Under the pieces are notes generated by a model, which was not told where the DNA came from, searched no databases, and was given only the letters and a program-made list of their open reading frames with translations. A stretch of DNA of 64,000 nucleotides from Planctomycetota bacterium (GTDB lineage Bacteria; Planctomycetota; B15-G4; SIAN01): assembly GCA_028289345.1 (NCBI GenBank), contig JANQQL010000010.1:434001-498000 (forward strand), written 5' to 3'. Numbering within the stretch: the first letter of the stretch is position 1; every line of letters begins with the position of its first letter. The position numbers were made by a program, and so were the translations under genes. Positions 46,257 to 54,022 of this stretch are shown piece by piece.

Positions 46257-47483
46257 TCACTCCAGATCGAGGACGTTGCTCACACTGCGGGTCGCGAAAT
46301 CGAGAACCTGGAACGACAGCTGGCCGCAGAGGGCGGGTGGAACATCTCCAGAGAATCCCCATCGTCCTTGGGCATCCGACCGGGAGATGGCCCCGATCTG
46401 AGCGCTGGCGTCGAGACCAAGTTCCACCGACCCGTTGAAGAGCGATTGAGTCCCCCGATCCGCTCCAAAGAAAGCGACGAGGTATCCTCCGGGAGTGCCG
46501 CCGTGGGACTCGAAGGACATCAAGCCCGGGCAAGAGCCGGTCCCTTCGAAGGAAGGACCAGGCACGAAGACGTCGACGTAGTTCGTCGCCCCGACCCCTG
46601 GTTTGAGGCCACCTCCGGCACAGAAGATTCCATCCTCCAGGGTGATTGCCGGAATGCTGTGACGCGGAAGTGCCATGTTCTCGTGACGAGTCCAGATGTC
46701 CGTTTCGGTGTTGTAGATCTCGTTGATTTCCAGCGAACCGGCGATCTCGCCCCCGGCAACCATGATGCGATTGCCCCAAGTCGCGATCGCGGTAGCGCTG
46801 CGCGGACTCATCATCGGAGCGACGATCGTCCAGGTATCCGTTGCAATGTCATAGCGCTCGTTGCAGCCGATTCCGGCACCATGGAACTCGATGCGTCCGC
46901 CGATGGCGTAAACGGCGTCATCCACCAGGGCCACCGCCACGTGCTCGCGGGCGGTCGGTAGTGGCGCGCCATAGGACCAGTTGCCCGACTCGTCCAAGAT
47001 CAGCAGCGAATCCACGGGCTCATGATCTGGATCGCTGCCACCGAAGACGTAGATGCGATTGTTGTAGGTCACCGCCCGGGCCGCGCCGATGCGCTCCGGT
47101 AGCGCCGGACCGTCATCCCACGTGTCCGTAGCCGGGTCATAGACGTACACCGTGTCTCGTGCGGCAAACGTCGCGTTGTAGCCGCCAATCACATAGATCT
47201 TGCCATTCAGCACACCAGAGGCCGAATGGTCGCGTGGCTTCGGCATGGGAGCCGTCGGGGACCACTGGTCGGTCGCGATGTCATAAACCTCGCCCTTGTC
47301 CGTGGACCGGTTGGGAGCAATGAGACCGCCGAAGATGTAGATTTTCCCGTCCAACTGCTCTCCGACCGGCTCCTGACGCACATCGATCATGGGAGCGCGA
47401 GGCATCCATCGTCCACCATCGCCTGCCATTGCGGCCGCCGTCGGGAGAAGAGTCAGAAGACAGGTTTTCAGCAAGAGTCTCAT
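46257..47483 (-). CDS. Secreted kelch-repeat beta-propeller protein
   Basis: The 408-residue protein starts at the ATG 47483 with GGAG six bases upstream. It has a signal peptide (LLLKTCLLTLLPTAAAMA-G). Six kelch motifs are visible as strand-Gly-Gly pairs: GKIYIFGG, GKIYVIGG, NRIYVFGG, DAVYAIGG, NRIMVAGG, DGIFCAGG. Each is followed by a YDxATDxW-like strand, so the chain makes a six-bladed propeller. The C-terminal 100 residues are a separate beta domain with the ending RSVSNVLDLE. No catalytic residues (as in galactose oxidase) are seen. It is likely a binding or scaffold protein. Confidence 0.88.
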   Translation of the reverse strand: MRLLLKTCLLTLLPTAAAMAGDGGRWMPRAPMIDVRQEPVGEQLDGKIYIFGGLIAPNRSTDKGEVYDIATDQWSPTAPMPKPRDHSASGVLNGKIYVIGGYNATFAARDTVYVYDPATDTWDDGPALPERIGAARAVTYNNRIYVFGGSDPDHEPVDSLLILDESGNWSYGAPLPTAREHVAVALVDDAVYAIGGRIEFHGAGIGCNERYDIATDTWTIVAPMMSPRSATAIATWGNRIMVAGGEIAGSLEINEIYNTETDIWTRHENMALPRHSIPAITLEDGIFCAGGGLKPGVGATNYVDVFVPGPSFEGTGSCPGLMSFESHGGTPGGYLVAFFGADRGTQSLFNGSVELGLDASAQIGAISRSDAQGRWGFSGDVPPALCGQLSFQVLDFATRSVSNVLDLE

Positions 47484-47668
47484 GGGGCACTCCGGAAAAA
47501 CGGGAGATCGGGAAGGTGATCTCCTAGCCCGCCGTCGAACGCCCACGCGTACCGCCTCGCCGAGAGTGAGCTTTTTTCGCTCGGTTTGCCGCGTTCTGGG
47601 CGAATCGGGAAAGGACTGCCGACGCGAAACTCGTGGACTTGACGAGACACCACCGACTGCTCGCATCC

Positions 47669-48061
47669 TTACACCCGGTCTTCGCGAAACTCCGCCCGCT
47701 GTGGTTCGTGGTGAGCGCCGGTATGGCCACAGCTCTCATCGAAACGAGCGCTCGGACGAATCGCCGTTTGGCAACGGAGGATGAGTGGCCGCTCGAGAAA
47801 GGCTCCTTCGTTCTCGCAGATCTCTCGGAGAGCCTCCCATTCGCCCCCTTGGTCGAAGGGCAGGTGGCAATCGGGATCGCTGCAGCAGTAGTCCCGATCC
47901 TCGAGGAACGTCAAGACAAGGGTGATCGTTCGATCCAAGAGCACTGCATGGACGCCGTACTCGAACGAAGTCGCGAAGTCGTCATCGTCTTCAGCAAGTC
48001 CCAGATACTGCTCGAAGACATCGCTCAGGTCCTGCTCGTCCGGAGGAAGGTGGCGTCTCAT
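47669..48061 (-). CDS. Small protein of unknown function
   Basis: The 130-residue protein is acidic and soluble-looking, with no signal peptide. A CCSDPDC cluster and the stretch LPFDQGGEWEALREICENEG are its most distinctive parts. AAGGA directly abuts the ATG at 48061, which is poor spacing. The opposite frame (47633-48211) is longer in the overlap, but its composition looks like shadow sequence. I prefer this strand because neighbouring genes are minus-strand and the acidic bias is protein-like. The Cys-rich patch could bind zinc. Confidence is moderate only. Confidence 0.5.
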   Translation of the reverse strand: MRRHLPPDEQDLSDVFEQYLGLAEDDDDFATSFEYGVHAVLLDRTITLVLTFLEDRDYCCSDPDCHLPFDQGGEWEALREICENEGAFLERPLILRCQTAIRPSARFDESCGHTGAHHEPQRAEFREDRV

Positions 48062-48136
48062 TCCTTGAGTATTCCACCGCGGCCCCTCCAGAGGAAGGGA
48101 TCGAGCTCGTCATGGAGACAGGCGGAAAAAGAGCCT

Positions 48137-49675
48137 CTAGGGAAGCGTGGCCAAGAGTTCCTTCGCTTGCGCATGGCGAGGATTGAGTTCCAGCGCGCGC
48201 TCGCAGGATGACCTCACTCCGTCTTCGTCCTCCACCGCCTGGTAGGCGAGGGCCAAAGACACCCAGATGTTTGGGTCCTCGGGGAACAAATCGACTCCCA
48301 GAGAGAAGAACTCGAGGGCGTCCTCGGCGAATTCGGAATCGAGAAGGCCATTGCCGACCCAGGCGAAGTATCCACGACTGAAGTTGTACGAATCTGGTTC
48401 CTCTTCCTGCATTCGGAGGTATTCCTCAGCTGCGGCACCGCCCCCGTCTTCCTGCAAGGTTCCCAGGACCGCGATGGCCGCGGGCGGCCGGAACGCCGGC
48501 AACAGCGGATCGATGCCGACCAACGCGCTCCACGGGCGCTGCAGGTATTCCCTCAGCGCCGGCCCCGAATCTCCATTGGTCATCACCACCAGTCCATCTC
48601 GCGTCGGTGGATGGATCGCGAACAGGGCATGCCAGCCCGGGTTGTCCCCGCCGTGGCCGAACACCAAATCCCCGTCGACATCCCCTTCCGCATCAACTTC
48701 GCTCACGACCATCGGTCCGTGAGCCCAACGCCCCCCACTGTCCGGCACCGGAGTTCCCAGCGTCGCCACCGCGTCCGGGCTCATCACTCCGCGACCAGGA
48801 ACTGCCTCGGGCCCCATGTCGAAATGCGCGAAGACCAGCCGCAAGGCATCGTCGAGGGTGGTGTACGCTGCCGCCGCCGCCTCAGCGCGAAACGCTCGAT
48901 CGGGAATGGGATTTCGGACCACTCCGTGAGGTCGGGCCGTTCCCTCTTCGAGGTCCTCTTCGCGATTGAACCCTGTCCGATCCATGGCGAGTGGACCAAA
49001 GACCGTCTCTCGCATGTACTGAGCGAACGGCTTGCCTGTCAGTTCTTCACACATCAGTTGGAGCAACGTGTACCCCCCACCGCTGTAGCGATGATTTGTC
49101 CCCGGCTGGCTGATCAAGAACACCGCCCCCGCGCCATTGGTCGCTCCCGAGAGAGACTCGGTCAAAGTTGGCAGCGGCTCATCGAGACCGAAGCCCGGAT
49201 AGCCGTGGAGGGAAAGACCCGCCGTGTGACTGAGCAAGCGGCGAACGTTCACTCGACTTCGATCGAAACTCGACGAGGGAAGTTGCCAGGTCTTCACCGA
49301 CTCCGCGATCGGTGCGTCGAGGTCGGCGATTCCTTGATCGACCAGCCGCATCACGCCCCAGGCGGCCAGCATCTTGGAGACGGAACCGATGTTGAAACGG
49401 GTGTCGGTCGTGACCGGGATTTGAGCGGAGCAGTCTGCCATGCCGTACCCCTTGGCCAGGACGACCTTGCCGTCATCAATCACCCCGACCGCGGCACCCG
49501 CCACCCCGAAGCGCCCGACGGTCTCGGCGACCAACTCATCGAATCCGGCGGGTGTCGTGGGCCATTCCGGCGGAGAACCATGGGCGACGGGACCGACCAC
49601 CAACAGAAAGAGGATGGTCCGAGTGAAGACAGCGGGAACTTTCAACTGCTTGCTCGATGGCATGGCTTGGCTCAT
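48137..49675 (-). CDS. Serine hydrolase of the class C beta-lactamase/DD-peptidase superfamily with TPR tail
   Basis: The product has about 512 residues. A signal anchor (TRTILFLLVVGPVAHG) precedes the hydrolase domain. The nucleophile motif SxxK is in FNIGSVSKMLAAWG. The second motif reads YSGGGY, so the Asn of the usual YxN is missing. The third is HGG rather than KTG, as in esterases of this superfamily. The core also has LSHTAGL, typical of the group. The last 100 residues contain two or three TPR-like helices (NIWVSLALAYQAVED, ALELNPRHAQAKELL). The enzyme is probably a periplasmic esterase or peptidase rather than a true beta-lactamase. The start between 49663 and 49681 is uncertain. Confidence 0.82.
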   Translation of the reverse strand: MSQAMPSSKQLKVPAVFTRTILFLLVVGPVAHGSPPEWPTTPAGFDELVAETVGRFGVAGAAVGVIDDGKVVLAKGYGMADCSAQIPVTTDTRFNIGSVSKMLAAWGVMRLVDQGIADLDAPIAESVKTWQLPSSSFDRSRVNVRRLLSHTAGLSLHGYPGFGLDEPLPTLTESLSGATNGAGAVFLISQPGTNHRYSGGGYTLLQLMCEELTGKPFAQYMRETVFGPLAMDRTGFNREEDLEEGTARPHGVVRNPIPDRAFRAEAAAAAYTTLDDALRLVFAHFDMGPEAVPGRGVMSPDAVATLGTPVPDSGGRWAHGPMVVSEVDAEGDVDGDLVFGHGGDNPGWHALFAIHPPTRDGLVVMTNGDSGPALREYLQRPWSALVGIDPLLPAFRPPAAIAVLGTLQEDGGGAAAEEYLRMQEEEPDSYNFSRGYFAWVGNGLLDSEFAEDALEFFSLGVDLFPEDPNIWVSLALAYQAVEDEDGVRSSCERALELNPRHAQAKELLATLP

Positions 49676-49815
49676 GGACAAGAGAGAGAGGCTTTCCGTC
49701 TTGGGGTTTCTACCGCAAGGCGGGTCCGGTCGTTCAATGGCCCCTCTTGGACCCGACGATGGGTCGAGACTTCCCGAAGATCTGTCGGATCAACCTCCCT
49801 GGCCCTTTCCGCCAC

Positions 49816-51312
49816 TCAGGGAGTTGTTTTTCCATCGAGCAACGACTCCTCGATCAAGTTCCGGGGAACCTCCACCGCCCACACGGCACCGAGGTGTGCG
49901 GCGGCAGCCAGATAGAGTTGCGTCCACTCCGGATCGAACTCGGCAAGGTCGAAACAGGCCCGGGTGTACTTGATGAGGTGCTGATCACCGCGAATCGCGG
50001 CGGAAGTCGCGAGGGCTCGACGAACGGCGGGAAACTCCGCGGGTTCTGCATGCCAGACTCGCGACGCCGCGAATTCGGGAGAGGTCTGAAGTGCCCCCTC
50101 GACGCTCGAATCGCCGGCGATGTTCGCAGGGACCCATTCACAATCCAGCACCTGGTCACTCATCGAACTCCGATAGGTCGTGATCCAAACCAGGGTGGTC
50201 GCGAGCCCGAGCTTTCGCTCGATCCCGAGGCTTGCCAAACCGCATGCGGCTTGCGGCAAGGTCAGGCAGTGGCTCCAGCCGAACTTCGACTGGGTCGCGT
50301 CATGCTGAATCATGCAGTGAGCACTGACGCGCAGCACCGCACGGAACGCGGCATCGATCTGCGCGTCGGTGAGATCGTACTGCAGGAGGCGACCGAACAG
50401 GGAGTCCGGGTTGCCCGAAGCTTCTCCCGCCTCCAAGAAGCCCCGAATGCCCCCCACTCCCATCTTGTGGCGCGGAGGGTCCGCCAGGATCTCGAGAGTT
50501 TCCTGCTCGACCTCCCGCGGCGTCTTGGGAAGGCGACCCCGACCAGACAACTGCATCCCCGAAAAGCTGGTCAATCGACCACCGGGATCCGCGCTCATCA
50601 ACCGAAGTGCCGCACGAAGCAGCTCGGCCCCCACCACTCCATCCACCGTTCCATGACGCAGGAGCAACCATAGCCCGATGTGAGCATGGGACGCGGCGGT
50701 GAGGGTTGTCAGCGCGAGCGGAGCGAGAATGCGCACCAAGGGAAACACACCGAACTGTGCGGCAATCTGGATCGCCAATGACTCGACTCGAGAAACATCC
50801 CCACTAGGAAATGCCTGTTGGAGTTCTCGCCGCGCCGTTTCCAAGTCCAAGAAGCGGGACGCTGCGTTCGGCAACTCGCCGGAGGTCACCCCCGACTCGT
50901 AGGCCGCCGCGCTCGCCACGATCTGCAGCCTCGCCAGAGAGCGCTCCGCAGGATCCACCCACGGTAGGACCGCATAGCGGGCCATGAGTTCGAGGGGTGC
51001 GTGCAGCGTGAAGCTGGTCAATCCTTGTGCAGGAGGCTTCGATACGATCACTGCCGCCTGCCGATAGAGATCCGTGTCGGTCATCGAATCCAGATCTCGA
51101 GCGGCGAATTCCTCGACCACCCGGCGAGGATCAATCCCGTGAAGGCTCCTCGGGCCAGAGACAGGGACGCCGCGCTCTAAGGGTTTCTGACCCATCGCGG
51201 AAGGTGGACTGGCGCCACAGCCTGCCAAAGAAGCGGCGGAGGCCGCTGCCCCGATCTCCTTGAGGAAGTTGCGTCGCGAAGATCGGCGACGACTCGATGG
51301 GTCACGATTCAT
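49816..51312 (-). CDS. Tat-exported lipoprotein of unknown function
   Basis: The 498-residue protein begins with a twin-arginine signal (SRRNFLKEIGAAASAASLAG) ending in a lipobox Cys (LAGC), so it probably leaves folded and becomes lipid-anchored. The mature part is mainly alpha-helical (AAYESGVTSGELPNAASRFL, RLQIVASAAA). It includes HAHIGLWLLLRHG and IQHDATQSKFGWSHCLTL, with two His and Cys residues that could bind a cofactor. I do not recognise the family. Tat export often indicates a cofactor loaded in the cytoplasm, but none is proven here. It ends 140 bases before the next minus-strand gene. Confidence 0.78.
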   Translation of the reverse strand: MNRDPSSRRRSSRRNFLKEIGAAASAASLAGCGASPPSAMGQKPLERGVPVSGPRSLHGIDPRRVVEEFAARDLDSMTDTDLYRQAAVIVSKPPAQGLTSFTLHAPLELMARYAVLPWVDPAERSLARLQIVASAAAYESGVTSGELPNAASRFLDLETARRELQQAFPSGDVSRVESLAIQIAAQFGVFPLVRILAPLALTTLTAASHAHIGLWLLLRHGTVDGVVGAELLRAALRLMSADPGGRLTSFSGMQLSGRGRLPKTPREVEQETLEILADPPRHKMGVGGIRGFLEAGEASGNPDSLFGRLLQYDLTDAQIDAAFRAVLRVSAHCMIQHDATQSKFGWSHCLTLPQAACGLASLGIERKLGLATTLVWITTYRSSMSDQVLDCEWVPANIAGDSSVEGALQTSPEFAASRVWHAEPAEFPAVRRALATSAAIRGDQHLIKYTRACFDLAEFDPEWTQLYLAAAAHLGAVWAVEVPRNLIEESLLDGKTTP

Positions 51313-51730
51313 GAAGAGGTCCTGGGAAGAGGGTGGTCGTCACTCTCTGCAACGGATGCTCGTTACAGACCATCTCTTCCCCGGCGACTAACCATCCATC
51401 GTGGCACGCAAGGGGGCGGAATAGTCGTCAGCGCGGCTTCCGCAGATCGACACACTTCAGTATCTCTTGGCTCCGCAAGAGAAATCGGCCATCACACAAG
51501 GCCATGGATGCCCGCAACTTCCCACGCAATCTTCAGGAGCCGCCTTCGAAGGAATGCGGTAGACCGCTCTCGACTACCGCGATCCCGTGGAACGGCTGAC
51601 CCAAGAAGCGAGGCCCGTCGGCCGCGCCGCTCGTTGTCGCCAAGAAGACAAACCAAAGCAGCGCGACCGTCACCCGAGACAAACCAAGCTTCACGCAATG
51701 AACGGGGGTGGCTCCCAGTCGTTCCTGTTG
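51313..51730. other. Gene-less interval
   Basis: This 418-base stretch lies between the plastocyanin gene stop and the Tat lipoprotein start, both on the minus strand. Its open frames (for example 51492-51791 minus and 51508-51816 plus) are rich in Arg and Ser, with no start signal or motif. I see nothing else in it. Confidence 0.4.
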
Positions 51731-52180
51731 CTAGCGCAGCGCGCGAACGCCACAGAAGAGCAACAGGGCCCCCATCGCGATCAGTCCCCATTCGTCGAGG
51801 GTCGGAACCGGAGTGACTTCCTCCACGGTGATGCTTCCCACCATGCCCAGGGACACGTGGGGCTCACAGATGTAGCAGAAGGTTCCGGCATCGTTGAATT
51901 GAACCGTGAATGTATCGACCCCGCCCGCGATCCCGGAGTCGAAGCCACCGTTCGAAGTCGAACTCGAGCTGGTCGGACAATCGGTTTCCACAACATTGTG
52001 GAAGGCGGCCTGGAGATCCGTCCACATGATGGAATCCCCCGCTTGAATCGTGATGTTTTCGGGCACGAAGTCAAAACCGCTGGTGGTCACAATGTGGGTC
52101 GTCTGAGCTCCGGCCGGTGCCGACATCAGAACCGTCATTCCCCACACGGCCACCGCGCTTGCAAACCAGTTCTTCTTCAT
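51731..52180 (-). CDS. Plastocyanin-like copper protein with IPTL-CTERM-like sorting tail
   Basis: The 149-residue protein starts at the ATG 52180 with AAGGA nine bases upstream. It has a signal peptide (ASAVAVWGMTVLMSAPAGA-Q). The cupredoxin fold shows FVPENITIQAGDSIMWTD and the type 1 copper ligands His61 (AFHNVVE), Cys105, His108 and Met113 (CEPHVSLGM). The C-terminal 25 residues read PTLDEWG, a hydrophobic helix (LIAMGALLLFCGV), then RALR. This is the shape of the IPTL-CTERM sorting signal, which is believed to be recognised by a membrane sorting enzyme. The protein is likely an electron-transfer protein kept at the envelope. No sorting enzyme is visible in the window. Confidence 0.85.
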   Translation of the reverse strand: MKKNWFASAVAVWGMTVLMSAPAGAQTTHIVTTSGFDFVPENITIQAGDSIMWTDLQAAFHNVVETDCPTSSSSTSNGGFDSGIAGGVDTFTVQFNDAGTFCYICEPHVSLGMVGSITVEEVTPVPTLDEWGLIAMGALLLFCGVRALR

Positions 52181-52389
52181 GATTGAATTCCTTTTCCCTC
52201 GAGACCAGGCACGGTCATCCACGAATTTGCATCGACGAGAAATAACAAGTCCCACGAGATCTGTCGATGCTGTGAGCGGATGCCAGGATCAGCCCCGAGG
52301 ACCGGCGCGAAGTCGTTCCATGAGCCCCCTTTCACCGGACACGGTATGCTGCCCCGCGCGCTCCCCTTCCCCTGCTGCCGAGGAATCCC

Positions 52390-53223
52390 ATGCTCCGCCC
52401 CTCCCTTGTCGTTCTGCTGGCCTTCGTTTTCCTGAACGCCCCTGGGTGCAGCTCCGGTTTTCGTTCTTCCCGAGAAGTCACCACCAGCACGCCGGCCTCG
52501 ACCGGAGCCACGGTTGTCATTGAATCACGCAATGGAAACGTAGACGTGGTCTTCGACGAGTCGGCATCGACGATTGAATTGACGGCCAAGCTGACCTGTG
52601 CAGGGGAAACCCAGGTCGAAGCCGACGAGCGCGTGCAGGCCGCGAGCGTCATGATCGAGAGCGACGATTCCCAGGCGACGATTCGCCCGGTCTTCCCCGG
52701 CAAAGTCCGCGGCGGCGACGGCGCCAACCTCGAGGTCACCATGCCCCTTAGCGAAACGCTGGGCATCGAAACCGGCAACGGTAGGGTACAAGTCACCGGA
52801 GGAACGGGAGCGGTCACGATTCACACTTCCAACGGGGCGATTGCGATCACGGATTTCCTCGGGCGAGTGGACGCCTCCACCTCCAATGGTCGAATCACCG
52901 CCACCAACGTCGGAACCGACGCGAAGACCTCCCTGCGAACCTCCAACGGCAACATCGAAGCCACTCTTTCCGACGATGCCAGCGGGCCGGCCACCCTCGA
53001 CACCTCCAATGGCAGTGTCTCCCTGGCGGTCGGTTCCGCGTTCTCCGGTCGCGTCTCGATGTCGACCAGCAACGGCAAGGTGACGTTGCACGATCCCGCC
53101 GGACGAGCCACCTCGTCCCAGATCCACAAGAGCGAGGGCTCGGTGACGGTAGGAGCCGAAAACCACTCCTCGACCCTGAGCACCTCGAACGGCTCCGTCA
53201 CACTAGAGCTCCGCGCTCCCTGA
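52390..53223 (+). CDS. DUF4097-type lipoprotein (beta-solenoid)
   Basis: The 277-residue protein starts behind GAGGA and carries a lipobox (LNAPGC). After residue 130, short strands repeat about every 20-25 residues with a TSNGxI/V turn: TSNGAI, TSNGRI, TSNGNI, TSNGSV, TSNGKV, KSEGSV, TSNGSV. This ladder is the DUF4097 family, thought to form a beta-solenoid. It lies 232 bases before sigma factor gene 3, a neighbourhood in which DUF4097 proteins are common. Its role is unknown. It is probably anchored in a membrane. Confidence 0.85.
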   Translation: MLRPSLVVLLAFVFLNAPGCSSGFRSSREVTTSTPASTGATVVIESRNGNVDVVFDESASTIELTAKLTCAGETQVEADERVQAASVMIESDDSQATIRPVFPGKVRGGDGANLEVTMPLSETLGIETGNGRVQVTGGTGAVTIHTSNGAIAITDFLGRVDASTSNGRITATNVGTDAKTSLRTSNGNIEATLSDDASGPATLDTSNGSVSLAVGSAFSGRVSMSTSNGKVTLHDPAGRATSSQIHKSEGSVTVGAENHSSTLSTSNGSVTLELRAP

Positions 53224-53455
53224 GCGGGACTTCGTGGCGGAACTCCTCAGGAGCCCTCCCTGAAAGAGGAATCTCTGCGGGGAAAGATTTCCTGGTTGGG
53301 GATGGCGGGACGAGCCACGCATTTCTGGTCAACCGAAGGAGGAGTCGCAGGGATCGGTCCTGCGGCAATGGACGGGGAACCCTTGAGTTCCCGTTGCTCG
53401 GCGGGGGAAATCGAACCGCGCTATGATTGCCATTTTCCGCTCGTGGGCCTTTGCC

Positions 53456-54022
53456 ATGCCGTCCCGCCCCGCCAGTCGAATCTTGAAGCAGATCACTTCC
53501 GCGGAAGACACTGCCGCCGAGCAACTGCTGCCGCTGGTGTACGACGAATTGAAACGCTTGGCAGCGGCGTACATGAGTCGCGAGCGAGACGACCACACGC
53601 TTCAGCCGACGGCGCTGGTGCATGAAGCGTACTTCAAACTAGTGGACCCTGCATCCACCGGCTTCACCAGCCGCGCTCATTTCCTCGGAGTGGCGGGACG
53701 AGCCATGCGCCAAGTTCTGGTCGACCACGCTCGAAAGAAAAAGGTCGCCAAACGAGGAGGCGGTCGTCTCCGCGTCACCCTGGAAGACGCCACGGACCCA
53801 AGAGCGAATTCCTTGGACGACATTCTGGCCCTGCATGAAGCACTCGAGCGACTCGCCGACAAGGAACAGCGGCTCGCTCGGGTCGTGGAACTCCGCTACT
53901 TCGGGGGACTGACCATTCCCGAAACGGGAACCGTGTTGGGACTGTCTCACACCACCATCGAGGCCGACTGGGCATTGGCCAAAGCCTGGCTCAACAGAGA
54001 GCTGGCGACGGAGCGGCCGTGA
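53456..54022 (+). CDS. ECF sigma factor, pair 3
   Basis: The 188-residue protein has region 2 (AAEQLLPLVYDELKRLAAAY, HTLQPTALVHEAYFKL, AHFLGVAGRAMRQVLVDHAR, then KKKVAKRGG) and region 4 (VVELRYFGGLTIPETGTVL with the recognition helix LSHTTIEADW). It is the third sigma factor of this type in the window. The ATG at 53456 gives the usual N-terminus (RILKQITSAEDTAAEQLL); the ATG at 53423 is an alternative. The last four bases overlap the GTG of the kinase gene. Confidence 0.92.
   Translation: MPSRPASRILKQITSAEDTAAEQLLPLVYDELKRLAAAYMSRERDDHTLQPTALVHEAYFKLVDPASTGFTSRAHFLGVAGRAMRQVLVDHARKKKVAKRGGGRLRVTLEDATDPRANSLDDILALHEALERLADKEQRLARVVELRYFGGLTIPETGTVLGLSHTTIEADWALAKAWLNRELATERP

Noticed and set aside
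48611-49915. Plus-strand frame of 434 codons
   Set aside because: It is antisense to the serine hydrolase; no domain or start signal is seen.
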